A stretch of 64,000 nucleotides of DNA from Halovulum marinum. GTDB lineage: Bacteria; Pseudomonadota; Alphaproteobacteria; Rhodobacterales; Rhodobacteraceae. The stretch's first letter is position 1. Every line of letters starts with the position of its first letter. The stretch covers positions 1-64,000 of the forward strand of contig NZ_WIND01000010.1 in assembly GCF_009697225.1 (NCBI RefSeq), written 5' to 3'. The notes under the pieces were generated by a model, which did not search any database, was not told the DNA's origin, and worked only from the letters and a program-made list of their open reading frames with translations. Positions 17,823 to 27,292 of this stretch are shown piece after piece. Position numbers and translations under genes: made by a program.

Positions 17823-18211
17823 CACGCGGGGCTGCCATCCCCGACACCGTGACACTCCACGTCCCGTTCCGGATCGTGAAGCGCGGCGGCCGTAAGGAGA
17901 TGCAGTTGCCGGCGGGCGTCAAGCAACCGTGCCGGACCGACGGCACACTGGTCAAAGCGTTGGCCCGTGCATTCCGTTGGAAGAGGTTGCTGGAGTCAGG
18001 CGAGTTCGCAACCATCGCCGAACTGGCCGAGCACGAGGGCATTGCACCTTCATACATGACCCGCGTCCTACGGCTCGCCCTACTTGCGCCTGACATCGTG
18101 GAGGCGATCCTGGATGGGCAGCAGGGGCGAGAGGTGACGCTGGTGAGAGTGCTGGAGCCTTTCCCAGTTGAGTGGGAGAAGCAACGATTTTCAAAGATAG
18201 AAACTACCTGA
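17819..18211 (+). CDS. Recombinase-associated HTH protein
   Basis: 130 residues; the start ATG overlaps the recombinase stop (ATGA), so it was translationally coupled to it. The N-terminal part is basic (VKRGGRKEMQLPAG). A helix-turn-helix follows at FATIAELAEHEGIAPSYMTR with VLRLALLAPDIVEAIL, a layout seen in small proteins encoded directly after serine recombinases in alphaproteobacterial elements. It may be a directionality or regulatory factor; this is inference from the position. The 120 bases to the next gene hold nothing that I recognise. Confidence 0.6.
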   Translation: MTRGAAIPDTVTLHVPFRIVKRGGRKEMQLPAGVKQPCRTDGTLVKALARAFRWKRLLESGEFATIAELAEHEGIAPSYMTRVLRLALLAPDIVEAILDGQQGREVTLVRVLEPFPVEWEKQRFSKIETT

Positions 18212-18331
18212 ACTGCCCTCAGCTGCCGTTGGCCGTTTCGCGATTTGATAAGGTGCAGCTTCACTGAAGCGGACATCCAGGGCCGCACGCAGGGCGGCCA
18301 TTCAAGCCAAGGCCAACCTATCCTCCGGGGG

Positions 18332-19420
18332 TCAGTTTTGCTCAGAAGTAAACAGTCCCAAACTGTGCGGTCTTAGGATCGCTTCCACCACGCGTCGGAC
18401 GCCTACGATGGGATTGTCCGAACTGATCGTAGCGGGAAGTTCCATACGAAAAGTGACTGAATGTGCATCCACGTGCTGATGGGCGATGACGTCATCGCGC
18501 CTCAGGACCTCGACCCCTGGATCTGCCATGTCGTACCCACGAACGAAAGTCACGCTGAATTTAGTCGTAAACGGTGCCTCTTTGACCATCGTGGCATGCT
18601 CGTATCCGATGCCTGACTCTGCGCCGTACACAGACACCCGCGTGAGAAACTCGTCGACCAAGCCACTAGCCCCGGTGGCCTTGAGACGCTCGAGGATGCT
18701 CTCCACCAAGGAAGGGATCGACAAAGCAGGCGCATTGAGATCAGCTTGGCACAGGCCGATACTTACGAGGAGCAGACGCGCTTCACCTGCCGTGTCATCA
18801 CTGGCAGGGGTAGGTTCAATCTGGTGGATGCCATGGATTGCGTGACTTGAGGTGGTGCCAGTAGTGGTTTTTATTTCTACGCCCGTGCCTTCCCATGTGA
18901 AGTCCCTTGCCGAGCGGCGCCAGCCATCCCAAGCTTGGACGATTGGTCCGACCTGAGGATCGGTAGCCCGTCGGCACAGAGCGTCGAGTAGTAGCAGTTC
19001 CCCAACAAGTCCGAGAATCGCATTCTCGGAGATCTCCAAGCGCTTAATGGCAAGTTCGATCAGCGGCTCGGTGACGGCAAAGGCGCGCTCTAAATTAGCA
19101 TCAGCCTTCTCGCGCAGCAGTTCAGCGGCAATAAATGCACCGACCTGGTCGAAATGCCCCAGCGCAGGCAAGCAAATGCGGTTTGCGTTCAGCGGAGGCA
19201 GAGTTTCACGGTGCCAGGAGTGGTAGTGAAGCGCAGTCTTCACTGCGCCGGTCCGGGGGCTTAACTCTTCGCCTGCAAGGAACAGTTCCAAATGGCCGCG
19301 ACTATTCCGAGCGATCCCGACCACTTTCGCATCCGTCAACCAAGTAATGGCTCGGTCTTCTCCATTTGTGCCCGCCGGAACGACGTTGATCTGGTTTAGA
19401 ACTGCTTCGTAGCTGGTCAT
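18332..19420 (-). CDS. PD-(D/E)XK nuclease-like protein (DUF4420)
   Basis: 362 residues. The restriction-endonuclease core is visible: GLVGELLLLDAL with Glu141, then ARDFTWEGTGVEIKTTTG with Asp173, Glu182 and Lys184 (D...ExK). This matches the DUF4420 family, described as PD-(D/E)XK proteins that co-occur with Z1-domain helicases. It is the last gene of the four-gene operon, eight bases after the Z1 gene. The probable job is DNA cleavage directed by the other subunits. Codon use is moderate in GC, between the low-GC patch and the core. Confidence 0.75.
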   Translation of the reverse strand: MTSYEAVLNQINVVPAGTNGEDRAITWLTDAKVVGIARNSRGHLELFLAGEELSPRTGAVKTALHYHSWHRETLPPLNANRICLPALGHFDQVGAFIAAELLREKADANLERAFAVTEPLIELAIKRLEISENAILGLVGELLLLDALCRRATDPQVGPIVQAWDGWRRSARDFTWEGTGVEIKTTTGTTSSHAIHGIHQIEPTPASDDTAGEARLLLVSIGLCQADLNAPALSIPSLVESILERLKATGASGLVDEFLTRVSVYGAESGIGYEHATMVKEAPFTTKFSVTFVRGYDMADPGVEVLRRDDVIAHQHVDAHSVTFRMELPATISSDNPIVGVRRVVEAILRPHSLGLFTSEQN

Positions 19421-19428
19421 GGGAGTTT

Positions 19429-22245
19429 CTACTTAATGATGGTCGCCCCAGCACGGGTGGCAGAAAACTGCTCTGGACCTCCCGCAGGGAGACAGACTCC
19501 AACTGCGACCGTGGGATGCTCGTCGTCCGAGTGTTGATTGACGTAGAAGAGAATTTGACCGTCGGAGCCGCTGGGTCGCCATCCTGTGTTGCTGCTGGAC
19601 GGCACGTCAGCGCAACGGTGATAGTAGTCGAAGTAGACGTCGCCGCGATACTGACCCGGGCCGGCGTTGGGGTCACTCGCACCCCAAGTGGTCTGGAGTT
19701 CGCCTCCCGCCACCCTCTTTGTGGTGGCGCGTATGTTGAATGGGAGCTGTGCCAATGGACCTTTGGATATGGTGGCGCCACCTCCGTAACGAATGCCGAT
19801 CCAGAACCGTGGTTGCTCAGCGTTCTTTCGCGTGAGATCGGCGTAGGACCACAGATTGCTGGGCTGGCCGGTGACAAATAGGCCCGTAATCGGCCGAGAG
19901 AGACTGGCCGACCAAAGCCGAAGGTAAGCGGCGATGGCATAGGGACAGGCTCGCCTCGGCTCATTTCCCTCACTATGCCTCACCGGTGGGCGATAGAAAG
20001 GTGCGTCCGTCAGTGGGGCGACTGCGTTTGCGCGAGCTTCGATATCGCTCCAGAAGTTCGCGTAAAGCCCCTCGCTCCCGGGACGGTAATCCGCGAAGTT
20101 GAGGCTATCCAAGAGTTCGGCGGCCTCGGTCAGTTCGAGTGGAACATTTAGGATCCGGCCCCGCAGCACATTGGCGACAGTGAGGTCGCTGGATTCGGAT
20201 GGCCGAACAAAGAGTCCAGCCACGACGTCTGCATTGGGATCCGGCCGGTGGCTGTCATTGATGACCGTCACGAAGGGGCGGGCTCCCGGTGATAGCGGAA
20301 GGTTACCCAGGCCTGCGATCTTGCCTGTGGCTTCGAAATTTAGCCCCTGCAAGACGGTAGGTTTAGGAGCGTCGCTCACCATGCGCTCGATGATGGCAGT
20401 TCGAACTGCTTCGTCGACATCGTGATAAGCACTGAAGAGGGAGAGTTGGTCGCTGGAGGCGAAGACGCGGCACAACTCAATATATGACCCGCGGTAGCCG
20501 AACCAGCGCTGCATCTGCATCTGGGTGTCTGCCAACGGGTTGGCCGATGAGCGCTGAAACAACGTTGTGGTCATCCCTTCCAGCGTCAGCCCCCGCGCCA
20601 TGACATTTCCTGAGACAAAGATCGTGCAAAGGTCGCGAGCTGCTCTCCATTTACCGGTTTCTGCATCCAGGGTTGGTGCGTATGCAGGGCGATCGTCAGC
20701 GTTAGGGTCGCTGTTAACCACTGCGATCCTAGTTCCAGGGATCATCTCCCTAACCAATAGCTCTTCGACCGTCTGCCAGTCCGGGAAACTCGCCGGTGGC
20801 AGGAGGTCGAACTCCTCCTCGATCACTTTGGCGGAGGCACGATACTTTTTAAGCCATTGCGCCCATGGGGCGGGATCCGCCAGAAGTTGTTCCACCAAGG
20901 CGTGCGGAAGCCTGGCATCTCCCTCATCGAGCATATCTCGAGCCGTCGCTCGATCCTGAAACCCTGCCCAGATCAAGAGATCCTCAGCACCCTTGAAGTG
21001 GTGCTGGATTGCTGCAGAAGGGTGATACAGCATCGAGTGCGGCGAAGACGCGTTGGTAAGGGCTTCTTCCTTGGTGTCGAACTGCATTGCGAGTGCGGAC
21101 GCCGGGCCGAGCTTTCCAGAGCGGTAAAGGCGGATGGCGCCCGCTACCAAGAATGCTCGGACGGCGTCGGCGAGGTCCTGCTGCACGGAGTTGGTGGTGG
21201 GCACGCAAAGTTTGGCTGCCTCCGCGCGGCGATAGAATACCTCACCGCCAGTGTAGCATGAACGTATCCCAGCCGCCTCGGGGTAAGTCGATGAGCGAGG
21301 TGCGTTGAGATTGCCAGGGTCGGTCGTGTCTACTGGATGGCCGACGTCAAGTGGCGTGCGAAGAGAGATCAGGAAGTCTCGTGGTGCCAGGGGGTTGTGA
21401 TCCTCCTGAAGGAGGTTGGCCTGGGGTGTCGCCGTATAGGCGATGTAGGTCGAGAAGAGATTTTCAGGCGAACCTTGTGGAGGATCCCAGAGGTTGGCGA
21501 TCGCACGCGGGATCTGCTTTAGGTTGCCGTAAATGGGGTCCTGCGAGGACTCAACTACGGCGTCGAGAATTGAGCCATCGTCGGCCTCATCGTCAAGCAC
21601 GAGCATGTGGACGGTCCGACCAAGCTCCTTAACTTCTTTAAAAACGTTGTCGCGGAGGCTTGCTGCGAGGGCATGCAGATGGTCAGTCTGCTTCATCGCC
21701 ACGATGATCAGAGGCATGCCCTGACGCAGCCGTTTTCGAACCTGTGCAGACGACAAACGGTAGGTGGTTGTCAGCGAGTGGGCCTGTTCTGACAGAGCGA
21801 TGCCAGGCGCAGGACACAGCAGGCGGCGTTTAACTTTCTGTGCGTTTTCCTCGCCAGAGTCCAACTGCTGCTGCAGCCTCTCATAGGTTTGGCGCCACAA
21901 GGAGAGGCGGGTCCCGGCGAGTACAACGATGATGTCGAGGCCGTTGTCGATGGCCAAGGCTGAGACACCCAGCATTGAAGCGGTTTTGCCAGACTGAACC
22001 GAACCCATGACGAGTCCCGTGCGCGAGCGGCGGAATGACCACTCATCGGGCTTCGCGGTGTCGGCGGCCAATATTCCGCGCTGCAAAATGTAGCGAGAGT
22101 CTGCCTCAACTGCGGCACGCGCTGTGTCGGTCAAGCCGGCGAGTTGAGCCTTGTACCTTGCCCACCAAGAGTCCACCTCTTGGGGAGCGGGTGGATTGAA
22201 GTAGACGTGCTCGACGAGTGGGGAATGTCCTGGCACCGCTCTCAA
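19429..22245 (-). CDS. Z1-domain superfamily II helicase-like ATPase
   Basis: 938 residues. Helicase motifs: Walker A GSVQSGKT (81-88), motif Ia-like VVLAGTRLSLWRQT, Walker B LVLDDEADD (218-223), and YIAYTATPQAN as motif III. The Z1 domain follows in the second half, with IFVSGNVMARGLTLEGM and QMQMQRWFGYR resembling motifs V and VI. Z1 was defined by Iyer, Abhiman and Aravind in predicted restriction systems linked to MutL/MORC-type ATPases. The start overlaps the stop of the DUF262 gene by four bases. Expected role: ATP-driven translocation or strand opening for the partner nuclease. Confidence 0.85.
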   Translation of the reverse strand: MRAVPGHSPLVEHVYFNPPAPQEVDSWWARYKAQLAGLTDTARAAVEADSRYILQRGILAADTAKPDEWSFRRSRTGLVMGSVQSGKTASMLGVSALAIDNGLDIIVVLAGTRLSLWRQTYERLQQQLDSGEENAQKVKRRLLCPAPGIALSEQAHSLTTTYRLSSAQVRKRLRQGMPLIIVAMKQTDHLHALAASLRDNVFKEVKELGRTVHMLVLDDEADDGSILDAVVESSQDPIYGNLKQIPRAIANLWDPPQGSPENLFSTYIAYTATPQANLLQEDHNPLAPRDFLISLRTPLDVGHPVDTTDPGNLNAPRSSTYPEAAGIRSCYTGGEVFYRRAEAAKLCVPTTNSVQQDLADAVRAFLVAGAIRLYRSGKLGPASALAMQFDTKEEALTNASSPHSMLYHPSAAIQHHFKGAEDLLIWAGFQDRATARDMLDEGDARLPHALVEQLLADPAPWAQWLKKYRASAKVIEEEFDLLPPASFPDWQTVEELLVREMIPGTRIAVVNSDPNADDRPAYAPTLDAETGKWRAARDLCTIFVSGNVMARGLTLEGMTTTLFQRSSANPLADTQMQMQRWFGYRGSYIELCRVFASSDQLSLFSAYHDVDEAVRTAIIERMVSDAPKPTVLQGLNFEATGKIAGLGNLPLSPGARPFVTVINDSHRPDPNADVVAGLFVRPSESSDLTVANVLRGRILNVPLELTEAAELLDSLNFADYRPGSEGLYANFWSDIEARANAVAPLTDAPFYRPPVRHSEGNEPRRACPYAIAAYLRLWSASLSRPITGLFVTGQPSNLWSYADLTRKNAEQPRFWIGIRYGGGATISKGPLAQLPFNIRATTKRVAGGELQTTWGASDPNAGPGQYRGDVYFDYYHRCADVPSSSNTGWRPSGSDGQILFYVNQHSDDEHPTVAVGVCLPAGGPEQFSATRAGATIIK

Positions 22246-24176
22246 CTCTTCGGTTCGATGCGCATCCGCTGCAACGACGCGTACCCAGAGGTTCCAAACT
22301 GCAGACGGACTGCCTCAGCTGCTTGATCAGGGTCGATTTCCAATAGTTCGAGCAGACTTTTGCTGATCTTGGCGATGTAATCCCACTGGGTTTTCGTCTG
22401 CGTCTTTTCGGGACGTTCCCAGTCCTCAGCTTCCTCGCTCGCTTTTCGGATAGTATCAGCGTTAGCCTCGATGCGATCCTCGATGTCGTCTGGCGAGGCC
22501 GCCAAGGCCATGGCAATGCCGACCAGTGAACCTACGAGTTGGAGTTCCTGCCACTTGGCGCCCTTGCCGCCATCCTTGAACTGATCAGACCACAACTCAT
22601 CGTGCGCTGAGTGGAGTTCGACAGCGTGTAGCAGCAGCTTGAACAGCTTGTTTAATGTCGATGAGTCGGCTAACGGGTGCTGCTTGTTCTTCTGGATCGC
22701 GATCAGCAACTGGTCGATGTTGCGGCTAGTCGATGCCAAGTCTTTATCTTTGGTGTCATGCACCAAGACCGAGATGACCCAGGCGAGAACCTTAGTGCGC
22801 TTATAGCGCGTGCCGCCAAAACCGTAGTCTGTCAGCGCCTCACCAAGGCGGTCAAGATCGTGGATGCCGGCAAGCGACCCGGAGATTTTGGCGACATCAG
22901 TGTTTGGGTCGGCGTCGCCGGCGGCGGCTAGGGTCGCGCGAGTAAGTTCGACCTCGTGGTAGACGGCGTTACGGATCTCTTCAGCATTCAGGTGCACACC
23001 CTGCTTGTTGTAGAGGCGAAAGACTTCATGGATCTGGGCTTGACTGGCCTTAGTGTATTCGATGACGGGGATCTTGTACTGTGCCGTTCCCTCGAACAGG
23101 TACTCAATGGTGGTTTGCTCACCAGCGACGTCGATCACCTGCGCCTTGATTTGCGTGTAGTACTTTCCGCGGAGAGGCTCAAGGTAGGAGCCAACCAGCC
23201 CGCCGTCTCCGGTCGTTCGCAGCTTGAATGGGAAGTAGTATTCGTTCTCATCTGCGGATTTGAGTGGGCTACCTTCTAGCGCTTTCCACGCGCGGCGAAA
23301 CGCAGGGTAATCGTCGTTAAAAAGATCTGTCAGATTCCTCTTACCCTGGTCATCAAGACGTCCTTGTTCGTTGAATCTTTTATCTTTGTGACGAGCAGTG
23401 ACCTCCGCAACCTTCTGCTTTGCGGCAGGGTGCTTTCCTACAAACCGGAGAATGGCCGTGAGCCTCTGCTTGCCGTCAACGACCTCATGCGGTGTCGAAG
23501 GTCCGGTTCGCAGCAAAATGATGGATGGCAAAGGTACGCCACGCAGGATGGACTCCAGCAAGGACTGACGGTCGCTGTTGGTCCATACATCACCACGCTG
23601 GTACGACGGCGTCAGGTTGGGCGCCCTCATGGTGAGTTGGTAGATCGGCCATACGTCGGCCTTTGCCGTGACAGGCTCTGGGCTTACCACTTCCTCGATC
23701 CCGTCGATCTCGGCCCAAGCGTCAGCCCATGACTGGGTTGCGGTTGCGCGGTTAGTGCCCTTGGCCTCGAATTCTTCGAGAAAATTTTCCTGGAGTCTTA
23801 CCGCTTTTTCCACACGCTCGTTTAGGCGCTCAAGCGCGCGAAGACTCAGCGGCGGGTTGGCGCCTCCGGGAGCAAGGAGGTCGGTCGGTTCAAGGTTGAA
23901 CTCAGCGATTAGTGCCTGAAGGAATCGTTCGCCGCCTGTTAGCGGAAGGTCCTCGCTTAGGCTCAGCCAGCCTTGAACCTCAGCCACTTTGCTCATCCAC
24001 GAGGCAGAGGCGAAGTCGACGTCACCGCTGCTGAAAATTGACGAAACCGAGCGAACGCCGTCGGGCGTGTCAGAAGCCTCGGAAAGTGTTGCCAGCCCGT
24101 TGGCGATGCTTTCCAGGAAGAGAACCCGTTGGTCTTCCTCGTCGAAGTCGTTTTCTTGTTCGATATGATCAGTCAT
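22242..24176 (-). CDS. DUF262 (GmrS/ParB-like) protein
   Basis: 644 residues. After a 170-residue helical N-terminus come the DUF262 motifs YQRGDVWTNSDRQSLLESIL (192-) and EVVDGKQRLTAIL (DGKQR at 234-238), the ParB/Srx-like nucleotide-binding core found in GmrSD-type and BREX-associated enzymes. IHEVFRLYNKQGVHLNAEEIRN (quoted in part: LYNKQGVHLNAEEIRN) is the conserved later segment. DUF262 proteins use NTP hydrolysis to gate DNA cleavage. No HNH (DUF1524) nuclease domain is evident here, so catalysis may be by the PD-(D/E)XK partner. It overlaps both neighbours by four bases. Confidence 0.8.
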   Translation of the reverse strand: MTDHIEQENDFDEEDQRVLFLESIANGLATLSEASDTPDGVRSVSSIFSSGDVDFASASWMSKVAEVQGWLSLSEDLPLTGGERFLQALIAEFNLEPTDLLAPGGANPPLSLRALERLNERVEKAVRLQENFLEEFEAKGTNRATATQSWADAWAEIDGIEEVVSPEPVTAKADVWPIYQLTMRAPNLTPSYQRGDVWTNSDRQSLLESILRGVPLPSIILLRTGPSTPHEVVDGKQRLTAILRFVGKHPAAKQKVAEVTARHKDKRFNEQGRLDDQGKRNLTDLFNDDYPAFRRAWKALEGSPLKSADENEYYFPFKLRTTGDGGLVGSYLEPLRGKYYTQIKAQVIDVAGEQTTIEYLFEGTAQYKIPVIEYTKASQAQIHEVFRLYNKQGVHLNAEEIRNAVYHEVELTRATLAAAGDADPNTDVAKISGSLAGIHDLDRLGEALTDYGFGGTRYKRTKVLAWVISVLVHDTKDKDLASTSRNIDQLLIAIQKNKQHPLADSSTLNKLFKLLLHAVELHSAHDELWSDQFKDGGKGAKWQELQLVGSLVGIAMALAASPDDIEDRIEANADTIRKASEEAEDWERPEKTQTKTQWDYIAKISKSLLELLEIDPDQAAEAVRLQFGTSGYASLQRMRIEPKS

Positions 24177-25558
24177 TCAGCAGCTCTTAAGGGTTCGAAG
24201 TCAGAGGTTATGCTCGACGTGGGCCGGATGAGCCCGTGCAACAACCGTTCGGCAATTGCTTTGACAACGCGAGCGTTCACTGCGTTTCCCAAAGCTTTGT
24301 ACGCGTCGATGTCGGACGCGGGCAGTTGGATACCACCGAGGCTCTGAAGTTCAGCGCATTCGGCTGGCGTAATGTAACGACGCTCGCCGGCCAGATTGGC
24401 ACCGAGGATGGGCACTTGGGTCTGCGTGAAGGAGACAAGACTTGGGGAGGTAGTGGGACGCTTGATCCGTAGTCCTGACGCACGCACCTGTAGCACGAAG
24501 TTGTCAATGTCACGGTTCTCACCTTGCGCGTTCCACTCCATCTTCTGGAAGCTAGACGGGAAGCTTTGTGGGCTCCATCTTGAGATCCAAGGATCGATCC
24601 AGTGGCAGTTGGCTTGGTAGAACTCGCGGTTTTGCCTGATAAAAGTCCGCTTCCACTGCGGAAAATTCAAGTCGCCTGGGCGATTAGCATGACTCGGTAT
24701 CCTCGTAAGTTGTTCGTCGAGCGAGCAATCTAGGGACTGGCCGAAGCTGCCCTTGAAACCCAACCGCCTAAAACCCCACACAGGTCTCCGAACCCAGACC
24801 CCTGCTGGTGTCTCGTCCAAGTAGGGATAGGTCGCCCCAAATTCCATCGACCAGATCGGGAAAGAAGGGAGCTTCAGCGAAGCCGGCGAGCTTCGTAGGA
24901 AGTCGCCCCACATGTCAATGGCTCGCAACGTCTGTTCCGGGATGGCACGCCCGGAATGCCCTTCTTGGCGCAGCACCCATTGGATTTCGGTTGGACCTTT
25001 ATGCTTCGCGGGCCACTCATAATTATCGAGACCCTGTAGCGATCCTACAAAATATGCGCGGTCTCGCACCTGTGGAATGCCGAAATCGTGGGGCGAGAAG
25101 TGCTCTACTGCGACGGAGTAGCCGAGTTCCTCCAACAAGCGAATGATCGTAGTCTTGGTGCGGCCGCCGTCGTGCTTGAGGATATTGGGAACATTCTCCA
25201 AGATGAAATGTAGTGGCCGCTTAACGCGCAAAATGTCGTGCACCTTGAAGAAGAGATTGCCCTGATTTGTGTCTTTAAAGCCTAGTTGGTCTCCCGCTTT
25301 AGAGAACGGTTGGCAAGGAAAGCCTGCTGTAAGTACGTGGTGATCGGGCACATTGAGGGCTATGATTTCGTCGCTGCTCAACTCATTGAGGTCACCCCAA
25401 GCATCGATACCGAAATTGACCTTATAGAGGGCCTTCAGTTTGGGCTCCCTCTCTGCAGCGAACACACCACGCCCGTCCAACTCCTCGAGCGCGACGTGGA
25501 AGCCACCCAGCCCAGCGAAGAGGTCGACAAAATGGAATGCCTCTTCACTGGTTCCCAT
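24173..25558 (-). CDS. DNA (cytosine-5) methyltransferase of the Z1 operon
   Basis: 461 residues. Motif I FVDLFAGLGGFHVAL, motif IV GFPCQPFSKAG with catalytic Cys82, motif VI FILENVPNIL, motif VIII VRDRAYFVG, a long target-recognition domain (about 190-400), and motif X ALGNAVNARVVKAIAERLL. It starts at ATG 25558 after a strong GGAGGGGG. It is the first gene of the operon and overlaps the DUF262 gene by four bases. It should mark the host DNA so that the downstream nuclease complex ignores it. The 155 bases upstream are AT-richer and probably contain the operon promoter, but I see no convincing pair of boxes. Confidence 0.9.
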   Translation of the reverse strand: MGTSEEAFHFVDLFAGLGGFHVALEELDGRGVFAAEREPKLKALYKVNFGIDAWGDLNELSSDEIIALNVPDHHVLTAGFPCQPFSKAGDQLGFKDTNQGNLFFKVHDILRVKRPLHFILENVPNILKHDGGRTKTTIIRLLEELGYSVAVEHFSPHDFGIPQVRDRAYFVGSLQGLDNYEWPAKHKGPTEIQWVLRQEGHSGRAIPEQTLRAIDMWGDFLRSSPASLKLPSFPIWSMEFGATYPYLDETPAGVWVRRPVWGFRRLGFKGSFGQSLDCSLDEQLTRIPSHANRPGDLNFPQWKRTFIRQNREFYQANCHWIDPWISRWSPQSFPSSFQKMEWNAQGENRDIDNFVLQVRASGLRIKRPTTSPSLVSFTQTQVPILGANLAGERRYITPAECAELQSLGGIQLPASDIDAYKALGNAVNARVVKAIAERLLHGLIRPTSSITSDFEPLRAAE

Positions 25559-25713
25559 TTTTTTGGCCCCCTCCGTCTCTGCCTGATCGGGCGAGATTTC
25601 TCATGATCTGCTCACAACTTTACATAGCCCCACTTCATGTTGTATGTCCAACAGTCTGTTGACCACCAAGCGGACTTGACCACGAGAGGGGTGCGGATGA
25701 CCTTCCCCCTGGA

Positions 25714-25935
25714 TCAGGACCGGGTTGAACTGGAATTCTCCGGCTGGGGTTGGGTGATGAGCGCCGGCGCGGAGCCCGCAAGAGGCTCAAGCGACGGCGC
25801 GGCGGTCGTGCTGAGAAACTCCATCGGCGAGAGGTATCCGAGCGCCGAATGCGGGCGCTCGGCATTGTAATGGCGCCGCCACGCGCCGATCTCGTCGCGG
25901 GCGCGCGCCGTTTTCAACTCGGTAGACTGCGTGTC
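25714..25935 (-). pseudogene. IS3-family transposase C-terminal fragment
   Basis: The stretch TARARDEIGAWRRHYNAERP followed by HSALGYLSPMEF is the C-terminus of an IS3-family OrfB (motif YNxxRPHSALGY). Upstream residues of the same frame do not look like transposase. Only the last 50-70 residues survive. It flanks the Z1 operon on its upstream side. Confidence 0.6.
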
Positions 25936-26293
25936 CAACGAAGGTCCGGAATCCGCCGTTCCTTCTGATGCGGTGAAGTGTGAACAACCCCGGAACTTGA
26001 TCGACGCCGCCTGGTCAGCAAGAAGCGAACGTACGATTTCAGTTCCTTCTTGCCGAACGCCACCGACGTCGAAGTGTTCAGGCCGAAGCCAAGAAAAATA
26101 ACGTTCTGCCAATGGCTTATAAGCTATTCACCAAATCGGCATAGTCATGAGGTCCAGAGAATATCGGCCCTGAGACACCGCTTTCGGGCCTTCGGGCGCA
26201 GAGGCCGGTGCTCAGCCCCTCCTGCATAACCCTCGAAAACAACGAGAAAATCCGGCAGCAGTCGGATCGGGAGAACGCTTTCGCTGGGGCAAG
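25936..26293. other. Stretch without a recognisable gene between IS fragment and tRNA-Ser
   Basis: 358 bases with mixed composition. Open frames are short and unconvincing on both strands. No terminal inverted repeat, tRNA or terminator stands out. Because it adjoins the 3' end of the tRNA, this is where an integration junction would be expected, but I saw no copy of the tRNA 3' sequence elsewhere in 1-26293. Confidence 0.5.
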
Positions 26294-26383
<90 letters not shown>

Positions 26384-26494
26384 GCTGGGCACAGGTGATA
26401 GCCACAAGCGGGGGGCGGGTTCAAGGCCCGATTGACGGTTGCGCGCGCGCCCGCGGTGCCGCATCACCGGGGCCAGGCCAGACAGGAGGCGCGC

Positions 26495-27292
26495 GTGGGC
26501 CAGGACATTGCCATCTACGTCATCAACCTCGACCGGCGGCCGGACCGGCTGGCGTTCATGGCCGGGCAGCTCGACGCGCTGGGGCTGGCGTGGCGGCAGG
26601 TTGCGGCGGTCGATGCGCAGACCGTGGCCGACGCGGAGCTTGCCCCCGAGGTCGCGCTTGCCGGGCACCGGGTGCGCATGGGGCGCGGCAGCCAGTGCTG
26701 CGCGGTCACCAACTTCCGCATCTTCCGCGAACTGGCCCGGGGCGACGCGCTGGCGGCGCTGATCCTGCAGGACGACGTACAGCTGTCGCCCGAACTGGTG
26801 CCCTTCCTGCGCAACGACGGCTGGCTGCCCGAGGGCATCGGCCTGATCCAGCTGGAGAAATATGGCCGCAAGACCTCGACGCGACTGGCCGGGCCGCCGC
26901 TGGGCGAAAGCCCGGTGCCGGGGCGGCAGGTGCGCCGGCTCTACAGCCGCACCGGCGGCGCGGGCGCGTTCATCGTCACCCGGACGGCGGCGCGCACGAT
27001 CATCGCGCGCAAGGGGGTGCTGGACGTGCCGATCGACCATTTCCTGTTCAGCCCGAACGCAGGCTGGGTGTTCGGCGCGGTCGGGGTGGCCATCGTCACC
27101 CCGGCGCTGGCGGTACAACGGCAGGAGGCGTTCGCCTCCGACATCGCCGCCGAGCGCAGCAGCGATCCCAAGCCCCTGCCCGCCCGCCTGCGCCGGCTGT
27201 GGATGGAGGTCAACCGCGCGCCGATGCAGGCCGCCGCCTGGATCGGCGGCGCGCGGCCGGTGCCGTTCGGCTTCGAGGACCGGACCGGCTAG
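26495..27292 (+). CDS. Glycosyltransferase family 25 (LPS/LOS type)
   Basis: 265 residues from GTG 26495, chosen for GGAGG five bases upstream; the frame is open back to 26432. Family 25 motifs: AIYVINLDRRPDRLAFM at the N-terminus, QCCAVTNFRIFRELA, and AALILQDDVQLSPEL with the paired Asp that stands for the usual ED metal/donor site. SRTGGAGAFIVTRTAAR and the PIDHFLF segment are also typical. It should add a sugar to lipopolysaccharide or another surface glycan at the cytoplasmic face. The stop codon overlaps that of alaX on the other strand in a shared CTAG. Confidence 0.75.
   Translation: MGQDIAIYVINLDRRPDRLAFMAGQLDALGLAWRQVAAVDAQTVADAELAPEVALAGHRVRMGRGSQCCAVTNFRIFRELARGDALAALILQDDVQLSPELVPFLRNDGWLPEGIGLIQLEKYGRKTSTRLAGPPLGESPVPGRQVRRLYSRTGGAGAFIVTRTAARTIIARKGVLDVPIDHFLFSPNAGWVFGAVGVAIVTPALAVQRQEAFASDIAAERSSDPKPLPARLRRLWMEVNRAPMQAAAWIGGARPVPFGFEDRTG

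Noticed and set aside
1-26293. attL copy of the tRNA-Ser 3' end
   Set aside because: I looked by eye for the TGGCGGAGAGAGAGGGATTC stretch in the accessory region and found none; the partner site may lie outside the window.
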